A DNA stretch of 64,000 nucleotides from assembly GCA_946220865.1 (NCBI GenBank), contig CAMJYM010000008.1, forward strand, positions 1 through 64,000. The letters run 5' to 3'. Position numbers and translations under genes: made by a program. This DNA is from an uncultured Clostridia bacterium. GTDB taxonomy: Bacteria > Bacillota > Clostridia > Saccharofermentanales > DTU023. The notes under the pieces are model-generated. The model was not told the origin of the DNA. It worked only from the letters and a program-made list of their open reading frames with translations, and did no database searches. Positions 32,760 to 41,334 of this stretch are shown one piece after another (position 1 is the stretch's first letter; the number at the start of each line of letters is the position of its first letter).

Positions 32760-34112
32760 TTAGCCCACCGTCAGTCTTTCTTCAGGGAATTTAGCGCCTG
32801 GACTGCTCTTCTCCATCAAAGTCGCAAAGATCAGGGTCAGACCTCCGACCCGTCCGATATACATGAGAAAAACGAGGATCAGTTTAGAAATTGCGCCGAG
32901 CTTCGCCGTGATCCCGAGCGAAAGGCCGACCGTTCCAAGCGCCGAAGAGGCTTCAAAAAGGGCCGGAAGAAGATCCACCCCGTCGATTGCCGCAAGCAGC
33001 AGACCTCCCGTCAGCGAAAGGCTGATGTACATAAAAAAGATAGTGCTTGCCGTACGTAAGGTCTCTGAAGATACGCGTCTCCCATAAAAATGCGTATATT
33101 CGTGTCGACGAAAAACGGAGATGCTGGTGAAGAGCACAACCGCCAGCGTGGTGTTTTTCATACCGCCTGCAGTAGAGCCAGGAGAGCCGCCGATCAGCAT
33201 GAGCAGAATCATCACGAGCTGGCTGACCTGCGACATGCTGCCGAGGTCAACCGTGTTAAATCCCGCCGTACGCGTGGTCACCGACTGAAAAAAAGATTTC
33301 AGGAAGCGCATTTTAAGGGGTTCGCCCGCAAAATCGCGGAAGAAAAAGAGGAGGGCCGGGGCCACGATAAGGATGAGGGTGGCGGTCAGAATCACCTTCG
33401 TCTGCATCTGCCAGCGGTGGGCATGCAGGCGATGCTCGCAGAGATCATCCCAGGTCAGAAAGCCAATACCCCCGACCACAATGAGGCTCATGATGCAGAG
33501 ATTGATCACCACATTGCCCTCATAGAGGCAAAGTGAGGAGCCTGGGTCCTTAGCCCCCATAAGGTCGAAGCCCGCATTGCAAAAGGCTGAAATCGAGTGA
33601 AAAAAGGCGTAAAAAAGGCCCTTGCCGAAACCGAAATCGCGTATGAAAACAGGCGCCATCACAGCCGCACCCAGGGTTTCCAGAATCGCCATGCTTTTCA
33701 CGATAAACAAAGTGAAGCGGAGAATTCCGCCAACCTTAGGAGCAGAAATCGAGGCCTGCATGGTCTGCCGTTCTTTGAGGTTGATGCGCTTGCCGGAGAG
33801 TAGAAATAGAGCGAGGGCAACGGTCACGACGCCCATACCGCCAATCTGTATGAGCAGGAGAATAATGCTTTGCCCAAAAGTCGACCAGTAAGTTGCTGTG
33901 TCCTTCACAACAAGGCCTGTCACACAGAGCGCAGAGGTTGAAGTAAAGAGAGCATCGAGGAAAGAAGCGCCGGGCTTGCCCTGGGTGGCAAAAGGCAGCG
34001 TGAGCAGGAGCGCACCCAGCAGGATGACCGCAAGGAAGCCCAGAATGATGACCTGAGCCGTCGAAATGTGGCGGTGGCCGCGATATTCTTCTTCGCTCAG
34101 TAAGATTTTCAT
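32760..34112 (-). CDS. ktrB: Ktr/Trk potassium transporter membrane subunit
   Basis: A 450-residue four-repeat K+ transporter. The pore-loop glycines are visible in each repeat: TSALCVTGLV, SAFCNAGFDL, TTRTAGFNT and SSALGTVGLS. The conserved lysine/arginine-gate region GSPGSTAGGMKNTT is present. There are about ten membrane segments. Size fits KtrB rather than the longer TrkH. With KtrA it imports K+ driven by Na+ or H+. A K+ supply is relevant to the K+-dependent pyrophosphatase and PLP lyase found here. Confidence 0.93.
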   Translation of the reverse strand: MKILLSEEEYRGHRHISTAQVIILGFLAVILLGALLLTLPFATQGKPGASFLDALFTSTSALCVTGLVVKDTATYWSTFGQSIILLLIQIGGMGVVTVALALFLLSGKRINLKERQTMQASISAPKVGGILRFTLFIVKSMAILETLGAAVMAPVFIRDFGFGKGLFYAFFHSISAFCNAGFDLMGAKDPGSSLCLYEGNVVINLCIMSLIVVGGIGFLTWDDLCEHRLHAHRWQMQTKVILTATLILIVAPALLFFFRDFAGEPLKMRFLKSFFQSVTTRTAGFNTVDLGSMSQVSQLVMILLMLIGGSPGSTAGGMKNTTLAVVLFTSISVFRRHEYTHFYGRRVSSETLRTASTIFFMYISLSLTGGLLLAAIDGVDLLPALFEASSALGTVGLSLGITAKLGAISKLILVFLMYIGRVGGLTLIFATLMEKSSPGAKFPEERLTVG

Positions 34113-34470
34113 GTTCCTCCAGGACTCAGCCTGACCCAGTTTTTATATTACCGTCCGCGGCTTTAGCGCCGAGTCTGAGCGCTCGTAATGGCGAAGCTGC
34201 GGCACAGTGGCTATTCGCCCACGGCTTCAGCACTGGCCTGAACGCTCCGGCAAACTGAGCTTAAATTATACCACCAGATGGCCACTCAAATGGCAGAACG
34301 GAGGCTGATTTAAGCGTGTGCTTCGAAGCGGTCGTATTCATTTTCAAAACCTGAGCATTTTAACTTAGAAAAAGCATGAAAATTCATTGATTTTTTCATC
34401 TGTCTCTTCTATTCTTGCTCTATGTGTGGACATGTGCCACAAATTTCCGTAGCACTTTGAGGAGGTATTT
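34113..34470. other. divergent spacer between ktrB and DUF969 genes
   Basis: No gene is seen. It holds a degenerate 27-nt direct repeat (CGGCTTTAGCGCCGAG... at 34158-34184 and CGGCTTCAGCACTGGC... at 34222-34248). An imperfect palindrome TGTGG-N7-CCACA lies at 34425-34441, 30 nt before the DUF969 start, possibly an operator. Confidence 0.5.
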
Positions 34471-35160
34471 ATGGAAATTTTGAAACTCATCGGCGTGCTT
34501 ATCGTAGTTATCGGTTTTGCCGTTAAACTGGATACTATCGCCACCGTCGTCATTGCCGGCATTGTCACAGGTCTGGTCGCCGGTATGCCTCTGGATCAGA
34601 TTCTGACGATCCTGGGAGAAAAATTCCTGTCCAACCGTCTGGCCACCATGTTTGTCCTGACCCTGCCGGTCATCGGACTTTGTGAGCGTTATGGCCTGAA
34701 GGAAAAGGCCGTCGATCTTATTTCCAAGATCAAAGCGGCAACCGTTGGACGCATTGCCCTGCTTTATCAGGCCATCCGTGTGCTCTCTGCCGCTCTTTCG
34801 CTCCGAATCGGCGGTCACCCGCAGTTTGTCCGTCCCCTGATTAACCCGATGGCCCAGGCGGCCGCGGAAACCAGATACGGCAAGATTGACGAAAAGCATC
34901 AGGATGCGATTAAAGGTCTGGTGGCCTCTGCAGAAAATACAGGAAACTTCTTCGGTCAGAACGTCTTCATGGCTTCTTCCGGCACCCTTCTGATTTCGAC
35001 AACCCTGATGGAGCAAGGTTATCCCGATGCAACTAACCTCGAAGTAGCCAAGTGGTCCATCCCCATCGCGGTCATCTCCGTCGTGGTGGCTGCCCTCTAT
35101 TATTCCTACTTTGATAAGAGCCTGAAGGGCAAGATGCTGAATGGTCAGAAGGTCAAATAG
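34471..35160 (+). CDS. DUF969 membrane protein
   Basis: A 229-residue integral membrane protein with about five to six hydrophobic segments and a conserved hydrophilic centre (RIGGHPQFVRPLINPMAQAAAE, SAENTGNFFGQNVFMASSGTLL). It matches the DUF969 family, which is almost always encoded next to DUF979. GAGGAGG lies 6 nt before the ATG. It is followed after 13 nt by the DUF979 gene and then pcp. Biochemical function is unestablished; the context suggests a two-component transporter for pyroglutamate or a pyroglutamyl peptide. Confidence 0.88.
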   Translation: MEILKLIGVLIVVIGFAVKLDTIATVVIAGIVTGLVAGMPLDQILTILGEKFLSNRLATMFVLTLPVIGLCERYGLKEKAVDLISKIKAATVGRIALLYQAIRVLSAALSLRIGGHPQFVRPLINPMAQAAAETRYGKIDEKHQDAIKGLVASAENTGNFFGQNVFMASSGTLLISTTLMEQGYPDATNLEVAKWSIPIAVISVVVAALYYSYFDKSLKGKMLNGQKVK

Positions 35161-35173
35161 GAGGTAAAAGAAG

Positions 35174-36109
35174 ATGGATTGGAAATTATTTAATACTGTT
35201 TCGGGTGAGATATTTTATATTCTCATCGCTCTGATCTTTGTCCTTGTGGGTCTGAACGCCCTGCGCACCATCAAGAATCCCAGCAAAAAATACACCACGC
35301 TGGCCTTCTGGCTTATTTTAGCGTTTACCTTCGCCTGTGGCCCTCACCTTCCTGGTATTGTCACCGGTATTTGCGTCGTGATCGTGGCTCTGCTGACCGG
35401 TATCAATGGCGTTGACCACGGTGAGTGTCACGATCCTGAGCCTGCGGAATCCAGAAAACACGCCGATCACATCGGTTACAAGGTCTTTCTGCCTCCACTG
35501 ACTCTGGCCGTTTCCGCTGTCCTCCTGGCCAGTTTCCTGCCCAAAATGTCCGGTGCTGTGGTTCTCGGTTTCTCCGGCATCATCGGCCTTATCGCAGCCC
35601 TGCTGCTGACAAAAGCCAGCCTGCGTGATTCCGCCGTTGAAGGCGTCCGCCTTATGGACAATGTCGGCACGACCGGCTTCCTGCCTCAGCTTCTCAGCGC
35701 CCTGGGTGCCGTCTTTACGGTGGCCGGTGTTGGTGAAGTCATTTCTCAGGGCGTTTCTTCCGTCGTCCCCGAAGGCAACAAATTCATCGCCTGCGTCGTT
35801 TACTGCCTGGGTATGGCTCTCTTTACCATCATTATGGGTAACGGTTTCGCCGCATTCTCCGTCATTACCGTCGGTATCGGCATCCCCTTCCTCATCATGC
35901 AAGGAGCTAATCCTGCCGTGGTCGGCGCTCTTGGCCTGACCGCCGGTTACTGCGGAACGCTGCTCACACCGATGGCAGCCAACTTTAACATCATGCCGGC
36001 CGCTCTGTTGGAAACGAAGAGCCAGTACGCCATCATCAAGGCTCAGGTACCCTTTGCCCTGATTATGCTGCTGATCCACATCGGCCTGCTGTATTTCCTG
36101 GCTTTTTAA
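35174..36109 (+). CDS. DUF979 membrane protein
   Basis: A 311-residue polytopic membrane protein with about nine segments and motifs [21 protein letters not shown] and [23 protein letters not shown], recalling C4-dicarboxylate/lactate-type permease folds (TPMAANFN resembles a substrate hairpin). AGGAGG lies 8 nt before the ATG, directly after DUF969. The two proteins likely form one carrier. A 13-bp hairpin follows the gene. Confidence 0.88.
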   Translation: MDWKLFNTVSGEIFYILIALIFVLVGLNALRTIKNPSKKYTTLAFWLILAFTFACGPHLPGIVTGICVVIVALLTGINGVDHGECHDPEPAESRKHADHIGYKVFLPPLTLAVSAVLLASFLPKMSGAVVLGFSGIIGLIAALLLTKASLRDSAVEGVRLMDNVGTTGFLPQLLSALGAVFTVAGVGEVISQGVSSVVPEGNKFIACVVYCLGMALFTIIMGNGFAAFSVITVGIGIPFLIMQGANPAVVGALGLTAGYCGTLLTPMAANFNIMPAALLETKSQYAIIKAQVPFALIMLLIHIGLLYFLAF

Positions 36110-36125
36110 TTCCGAAGTTTGAATC

Positions 36126-36155
36126 CCATCGGCCTGACAAAAGTCAGGCCGATGG
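36126..36155 (+). terminator. hairpin between DUF979 and pcp
   Basis: CCATCGGCCTGAC and GTCAGGCCGATGG pair perfectly with an AAAA loop, but no T run follows. It may limit read-through into pcp or stabilise upstream RNA. Confidence 0.6.
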
Positions 36156-36219
36156 ACTTGAAGACAGGAAAACAAGAAGATCTACCGATTTCAAAAACAT
36201 CTTATGGGGGAATGTCATC

Positions 36220-36861
36220 ATGAAAATTTTGCTCACAGCCTTTGATCCCTTCGGGGGTGAAAAAATCAATCCGGCTCTGGAAGCCGTCAAACTTGTTAAA
36301 GCGGAAGACCTTACGGCTGAGCTGATTAAGCTTGAAGTGCCGACCGTTTTCCATAAGTCTATTAAAACGGTGCAGGAAGCCATGAGAAAGCATAAACCGG
36401 ATGCCGTGCTCTGCGTGGGCCAGGCCGGTGGTCGCTTTCAGCTGACTCCGGAACGTGTGGCGATCAATCTTGATGATGCCCGTATTCCTGACAACGAAGG
36501 ACAGCAGCCTGTCGATGAGCCTGTCTTTGCCGATGGCGCTGACGCCTATTTCGCCTCCCTGCCGATCAAAGCCATGGTCGAAAGCATCAAGGCCGAGAAT
36601 CTTCCCGCAGCCGTTTCCAATACCGCCGGAACCTTCGTCTGCAATCACCTCATGTATGGCGTGCTTTATACGATTGCCAAAGAATTCCCTCAGTGCCGCG
36701 GTGGCTTCATTCACGTGCCCTTCATCCCCGCTCAGGTGGTCGATAAGGCCAACACGCCCTGCCTTTCCCTGAACGATATCGCCCGCGGCCTGACGGCTTC
36801 TCTCCAGGCCATCATCGCTCACGAGCACGATGTCAAAATCAGCGGCGGCAGAGAATTTTAG
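36220..36861 (+). CDS. pcp: pyroglutamyl-peptidase I
   Basis: A 213-residue C15 cysteine peptidase that removes N-terminal pyroglutamate from peptides. The catalytic triad is visible: Glu in [16 protein letters not shown] context, Cys in [15 protein letters not shown], and His in [10 protein letters not shown]. The opening [19 protein letters not shown] is highly typical. TGGGGGAA lies upstream of the ATG. It follows DUF969-DUF979, supporting a joint role in pyroglutamyl compound use. Confidence 0.96.
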   Translation: MKILLTAFDPFGGEKINPALEAVKLVKAEDLTAELIKLEVPTVFHKSIKTVQEAMRKHKPDAVLCVGQAGGRFQLTPERVAINLDDARIPDNEGQQPVDEPVFADGADAYFASLPIKAMVESIKAENLPAAVSNTAGTFVCNHLMYGVLYTIAKEFPQCRGGFIHVPFIPAQVVDKANTPCLSLNDIARGLTASLQAIIAHEHDVKISGGREF

Positions 36862-37041
36862 CTCAGTCGCCCGCTGTAGGATGGGTGGCAAAGAGTTCAA
36901 GAAAAGTTGCCCGCTGCAGGATGGGAAATCACCATCATCGCAGATGTCATTAAATGACATTGCCAAAACCTCGCTGTGAAGCACTCTCCTTTTGTTCAGG
37001 CCTCCTGACGCGTACAAAATTGAAAGCTGAGATGAGACCCA
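36862..37041 (+). repeat. spacer with 19-nt duplication after pcp
   Basis: TCGCCCGCTGTAGGATGGG (36867-36885) recurs as TTGCCCGCTGCAGGATGGG (36907-36925), 17 of 19 identical, 40 nt apart. No gene is seen. Confidence 0.75.
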
Positions 37042-38148
37042 ATGAATCCTGAGATAAAGCTCCCACAAAAACCCACAGAGGCGCCGCCCCCAAGGCGGCG
37101 TCCTCCTTTACCTGAGCCTCGCACCGGGAAGCGTCCGCCCATTCCTGGCCCTCGCCAAACAAGGCGTCAGACAGCGCCGCAGGCACGTGCAGGAGCTGCG
37201 CCTGAATCGCAGCCACTTTCACAGGCCGAAGCCGGGCACTTCCGGCAAAATCCTTCTGCCCAGGCCACGAAACCTGGCCAGAAATCAATAAGGCAGCAAA
37301 GGTCGCCGTTCCCGGCTGAAAGAGCTTCACGCGTCAACGTGCTGCCTGCCCAGACCGCTGCTCGGCCTGCCCATGCAACGGCTGCCGACCCGAGCGAGCG
37401 TGAGCGTCGCGAAGCCTGGAGCAAGGACAGTGGCATCCGGCAGGACAATAAGCATCGCCCGCCCTCCCCGACCAGAGTCGTCAGCTTCCCCTGGAAGCGC
37501 GTACTTTGGTGCGGCCTGCTGCTGATCCTCACGCTGGCGGTCTTCGTAAGCTCCTTCTCACTTTTCATCAAACAAAAATACCGCCTCGATATCGTCGACA
37601 GCGACGCTGCCGCAAGGCAGAAAGCGGACGCCGTCCTGGTTTTTGGCTGCGGGGTTTATGCCGATGGCAGCCCCACCCCTATGCTGCGTGATCGAGTTCT
37701 GCGCGGCGTAGAACTTATGCACAAGGGAGCGGCTAAGAAACTTCTGCTTTCCGGCGATCATGGTCAGAAAAACTACGATGAAGTTAACGCGATGAAAAAG
37801 CTGGCTCTGGAGCAGGGCATTGCTGCCGAAGACATCTTTTTAGATCATGCCGGTTTCAGTACCTGGGACAGCCTTAAAAGGGCCCACGATATCTTCGGGG
37901 TCCGCAATGTCACCCTTGTCTCCCAACGTTATCATCTCTACCGAGGCCTCTACATGGCAGATGCCCTGGGGTTGGAGTTTCGCGGGGTTCCGGCAGATCG
38001 ACAAGCTTATGCAGGCCAATGGCTGAGGGAAATCCGCGAAATGCTTGCCCGCGTTAAGGGCTTATTTTCTGCTGTTTTTAACCTTCCCGCCGAAGTTTCC
38101 GGCCCGCCCATTGATCTCAGCGGTGACGGTCAGAGCAGCTGGGACTAA
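37042..38148 (+). CDS. SanA/YdcF-like DUF218 membrane protein with Pro/Arg-rich N-terminus
   Basis: A 368-residue protein. Residues 1 to about 145 are disordered-looking, rich in Pro, Arg, Ala and Gln (APPPRRRPPLPEPRTGKRPP). One membrane helix follows (about 152-174, WCGLLLILTLAVFVSSFSLF), then a DUF218 domain: ADAVLVFGCGVYADGSPTPMLRDRV, LLLSGDHG, DHAGFSTWDSLKRA, VSQRYHLYRGLYMA. The topology puts the DUF218 domain outside and the Arg-rich tail in the cytoplasm. SanA-type proteins affect envelope permeability and peptidoglycan by an unknown mechanism. I see no clear ribosome binding site at 37042, so the start could be internal. Confidence 0.8.
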   Translation: MNPEIKLPQKPTEAPPPRRRPPLPEPRTGKRPPIPGPRQTRRQTAPQARAGAAPESQPLSQAEAGHFRQNPSAQATKPGQKSIRQQRSPFPAERASRVNVLPAQTAARPAHATAADPSERERREAWSKDSGIRQDNKHRPPSPTRVVSFPWKRVLWCGLLLILTLAVFVSSFSLFIKQKYRLDIVDSDAAARQKADAVLVFGCGVYADGSPTPMLRDRVLRGVELMHKGAAKKLLLSGDHGQKNYDEVNAMKKLALEQGIAAEDIFLDHAGFSTWDSLKRAHDIFGVRNVTLVSQRYHLYRGLYMADALGLEFRGVPADRQAYAGQWLREIREMLARVKGLFSAVFNLPAEVSGPPIDLSGDGQSSWD

Positions 38149-38233
38149 AGCTGGTGAGAGGCTGTTACGTTCTTCAAGCAGCTTCAATAATCCTTTCTGT
38201 CAGAGCAAAGGAAAAGTGGTTTCGTTAGCAATG

Positions 38234-38346
38234 AGTTGTCCTAAAAAGTGCTGAATTAAGCAAAAAGTCGTCCTAAAAAATGGCATGTAGTACATTTAGT
38301 CATCCTAAAAAATGTTGTATTTACCAATTAGTCGTCCTAATAAATG
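38234..38346. repeat. four-unit repeat array with exact 32-nt period
   Basis: Units begin at 38234, 38266, 38298 and 38330. Each has a conserved 17-nt core, AGT(C/T)(G/A)TCCTAA(A/T)AA(A/G)TG, followed by 15 nt that differ between units. It lies between convergent genes, the SanA-like gene and the ArsR-type gene. It is too short in both core and spacer for CRISPR and has no cas genes. Confidence 0.85.
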
Positions 38347-38420
38347 TCATCAAAGACATTTTTACGTGTGGACGCTTTCCAGGGATGGCTCTGTTGACAA
38401 GTGACCACATTCTTTCAAGT

Positions 38421-39857
38421 TCAGGCAAATTGCTGAAGCAGCGAATGGAGAATCTCTGCGGCTCGCTCTTTGCTCAGCTCTTTTTTACCTCTTTTTTCCT
38501 GGAGAAGACCCAAGTCACGGAGGGCTGAGAGATGGTGCGACACCGTCGCCTGACTGATCTTAAGTCTGCGGGCAAGCTCGACAGGACGCGCGCTTTCTTC
38601 TGCGAGAAGTTTGCAGAGTTTAAAGCGGGTCGGATCGGAGAGCAGTTTACAAAAATTCTGCTGTTCCATTTCTTCACTTTTTTCCTTCTCTTCTTCGGCG
38701 GTCAGAAGATCGGCGAGAGCATAGCCCAGGACGAGGGAGCGCCCTCCCGGCAGGATGCGTGCCTCCCAGGGAATCAGTGAGGGGTATACCATGATGTTGT
38801 CTTGCCGCAGGAGCAGGTGGAGTTCCTGCTCAGAAAACAGCCTCCGGAGCCAGGGGTCTGGCGTTTTAGCTTTCAGGGGAAGTACAGGTGCTTTGGCTGC
38901 CGCTGAGGAAGCTATTTGAGAAGCTGGCGAAGGTGTCGTGGTTGTCGTTGGCGAGGAAGCTTCCGCGTAGGTTGCGCTCATCTCTCCAAGCTTGTCGAAG
39001 TCAGCCTCATCACCTGCCTTATCATTTTTCTGTCTTGAGTCTTGGGTATTGAGCCTTTTCAGCAGTTTGTCGACTGCGACGATGGCATCGGTTTCCATGG
39101 GGTTAATCATGGCATCGCTCAAAAAACGCAGCTCGGTAAAAAGGCGTTGAAGCTCGGGGGCAATTTTATCGAGATCATCCAGAAGGGCATAAATCATCCA
39201 GCAGGCATCGGCGGGCAGGCGGGTCTGTTTCAGAAAGCGCCGCGCATCCTCAGCCGCGATGGCCGAAAGCTCGCGCGGCTCTTCGGAGAGCTGCTCCTGC
39301 AGCGGCAAAACACCCTGCAAAAGGGTCTGTCGCAAGGCCCCCGCGTCCAGCTGACCCAATGCGCTCAGCCAATCGTTAAGATCTTGCCCCGTTAAAGGGA
39401 GAAGCGGAAAAAGCAGTTCCGGAACACTGGCATCAGGATGAAAATAGCGGCGAATCTCTTCTTCATAACGTTCGAGCGCCCCGCGCGCCGCTTTCAGCCA
39501 GGGCAGAGGCGGAATCTGACCCTCATCAAACGGCAGCTTCTTCATGCCCTCCGGCACATGATCCGTAAAGAGCAAAAGGGGGAATTGCAGCTGAAGGTAA
39601 CAATGAGTTTCTTCTCGGGCAAGCACAAAGCGAGGGGGAGCAGCAATATCTCCCATCTCTGGCTTTTTCTCCTTCGTTTCAGGGATTAATTCAGCTAGGA
39701 CCTCGGGAAATAATTCTGTCTGTGGCGCGGAATCTGGCCCCTCTTGGAAAGTGGACACAATTTCACCCATTGGCTCATGTTTTTTCTCTCCAGCAAATTC
39801 TTCAAGCCTTTCTTTTTGCTCCAACTCACTCAACTCGTTCCCTCTTAACTCACTCAT
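38421..39857 (-). CDS. ArsR-family regulator with large N-terminal domain
   Basis: A 478-residue protein. The last 80 or so residues are an ArsR winged helix (LLSDPTRFKLCKLLAEESARPVELARRLKISQATVSHHLSALRDLGLLQEKRGKKELS). The first 400 residues are unlike the usual 100-residue ArsR proteins: an acidic N-terminus (1-70), a mostly helical region (90-270), a Thr/Ser/Pro linker (TTTTTPSPASQ, near 312) and a short beta-rich region (VYPSLIPWEARILPGGRSLVLGYAL). It has no metal-site cysteines in the HTH helix, so the ligand is probably sensed by the N-terminal region. GGGGAG lies before the ATG, and an inverted repeat lies upstream. Confidence 0.85.
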   Translation of the reverse strand: MSELRGNELSELEQKERLEEFAGEKKHEPMGEIVSTFQEGPDSAPQTELFPEVLAELIPETKEKKPEMGDIAAPPRFVLAREETHCYLQLQFPLLLFTDHVPEGMKKLPFDEGQIPPLPWLKAARGALERYEEEIRRYFHPDASVPELLFPLLPLTGQDLNDWLSALGQLDAGALRQTLLQGVLPLQEQLSEEPRELSAIAAEDARRFLKQTRLPADACWMIYALLDDLDKIAPELQRLFTELRFLSDAMINPMETDAIVAVDKLLKRLNTQDSRQKNDKAGDEADFDKLGEMSATYAEASSPTTTTTPSPASQIASSAAAKAPVLPLKAKTPDPWLRRLFSEQELHLLLRQDNIMVYPSLIPWEARILPGGRSLVLGYALADLLTAEEEKEKSEEMEQQNFCKLLSDPTRFKLCKLLAEESARPVELARRLKISQATVSHHLSALRDLGLLQEKRGKKELSKERAAEILHSLLQQFA

Positions 39858-39898
39858 TGTCTCCCCCTTAAACGCACTCGCTTTGCTTCCCCTTTATT

Positions 39899-39926
39899 AG
39901 ACGTCAGACTTTCTGGTCTGACGTCT
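39899..39926. promoter_or_regulatory. 11-bp inverted repeat upstream of the large ArsR regulator
   Basis: AGACGTCAGAC and GTCTGACGTCT flank a 6-nt spacer, perfect over 11 bp, 42 nt before the regulator start, with no T run. It is a good candidate autoregulatory operator. Confidence 0.6.
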
Positions 39927-40103
39927 GAAGCGGACCCAGAAGGCCGCTGTAAAACATCCATTGTGCTTATCTCGATGCTAACAAAAGAAAGTTGAGGAAA
40001 CTTTGATAAAGGATTAAAACTTTGATACAGATCGAAGAATTTCAGAAAAAGTCCTGGAGCCTTCGCCGGGAAACAGTCTTGTCATTTTTATGTAACAATA
40101 AAT
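39927..40103. other. spacer upstream of ArsR-type gene
   Basis: AT-rich, presumably holding the regulator promoter on the minus strand. No gene is seen. Confidence 0.4.
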
Positions 40104-40128
40104 AAAAGGCCTGAAAATCAGGCCTTTT
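40104..40128 (-). terminator. terminator after the M42 peptidase gene
   Basis: AAAAGGCCTGA and TCAGGCCTTTT pair over 11 bp with a 3-nt loop and have A/T runs on both sides. Confidence 0.85.
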
Positions 40129-40204
40129 AAGCTCACGGTTGTGAAAAAATGAGGTGAAAACACGCTCGTGAGGCTGATGTATTTACATCTTATCAATAGG
40201 ATCG

Positions 40205-41245
40205 CTAATTTCTCATATAGAGATCCAGCAGCTCTGCCGTCGCCAGGATGCCTCGCTCATGCGTGCGCTCCAGACTGTGGGTAGAATCCACGCCAGGGCC
40301 GATACAGGCGAAATCCATGTCGATACCCGCGACGGCCGCGAGACTGCCGTCCGAGCCATAGCGAATGTGCACATCGACACAGTGTTCTACGCCATGATCC
40401 TGGGCCAGCTTGGCCAGGCGCTGACGGAAGTCGAAGGGATACGGTGTACGCGAGTCTTTGCAGACGATCGTCACTTGGGTTTCACGAGAGTTGCGCTTTT
40501 CGCCCACAGTGCCAATGTCGAGGGCAAGAATTTCACGAATGCTGTCTGGCGGCGATGCGACACCATGGCCCATTTCCTCATAGTTCGAGAAAAGCAGGCG
40601 TGTCGGCTCGGCAGGTTTTTCACCAGCCTTTACCATGCGGCTGAGGACTTCCAGGAGGATGGCCGCATCAACCTTGTTGTCGAGGAAACGGCTCTTCAGG
40701 AAGCCTGTATCTGTAAACTCAGTATGGGTCTCAAAGCAGATAAAGTCGCCCAGCTCCACGCCAGCCGCACGGGTTTCTTCGGCAGAATTCGAGAGGATAT
40801 CCAGACGCACGGCCATGGTGTCGTAGTCTCTTACTTCCGCACGCACGATATCGTGATAGATATGCACAGAGGCTTTATCAGAGAGGATCGTGCCCGTCAG
40901 GACTTTGCCCGAGGCACAGTGGACGCGTACAGACTCTGTTTCGAGGCAGTGATAATCCCAGCCGCCGATGTTGCTGAAGCGCAGACGGCCGTTGTCACAG
41001 ATTTCCGTGACCATGGCGCCCAGGGTATCAATATGAGCGGTGACCATGCGACGAGGCGCTTCACCTTCCGGGAAATCCACGTAGAGCGCCTGTTTATTGG
41101 TGTATCTGGGTGTAAATCCCATTTCTTTCAGTGTCTTTTCAAGATAGGCATTAACTTCACCGGTATAACCGCCGGGGCTGTCAATGGCCAGTAAATCCTT
41201 AGCCAGCTCCACAATGGGAGCGCTTTCAAATTTCTTTTTCATCAT
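40205..41245 (-). CDS. M42-family metallo-aminopeptidase
   Basis: A 346-residue di-metal aminopeptidase of the M42 (PepA/FrvX/endoglucanase-like) family. Metal and catalytic residues are visible in VTAHIDTLGAMV, SRFLDNKVDAAI, SNYEEMGHG, ALDIGTVG and GVDSTHSLERTHERG. It forms large dodecameric shells in characterised cases and trims peptides in the cytoplasm. It lies 90 nt downstream of the first opp operon on the same strand, so imported oligopeptides are a likely substrate. The start is ATG 41245 or the next codon; the ribosome binding site is weak. Confidence 0.92.
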   Translation of the reverse strand: MMKKKFESAPIVELAKDLLAIDSPGGYTGEVNAYLEKTLKEMGFTPRYTNKQALYVDFPEGEAPRRMVTAHIDTLGAMVTEICDNGRLRFSNIGGWDYHCLETESVRVHCASGKVLTGTILSDKASVHIYHDIVRAEVRDYDTMAVRLDILSNSAEETRAAGVELGDFICFETHTEFTDTGFLKSRFLDNKVDAAILLEVLSRMVKAGEKPAEPTRLLFSNYEEMGHGVASPPDSIREILALDIGTVGEKRNSRETQVTIVCKDSRTPYPFDFRQRLAKLAQDHGVEHCVDVHIRYGSDGSLAAVAGIDMDFACIGPGVDSTHSLERTHERGILATAELLDLYMRN

Positions 41246-41334
41246 TTCTGCTTTCTTTGCTTTCTAACGTTTTAATCTTCAAGCTTATCCGAATGCAACC
41301 TTGGTGCGGCATGCGGCATTTTTACGACAAACAA

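Noticed and set aside
38234..38346. CRISPR array
   Set aside because: Core of 17 nt and spacers of 15 nt are far too short, cores are imperfect, and no cas gene is present.
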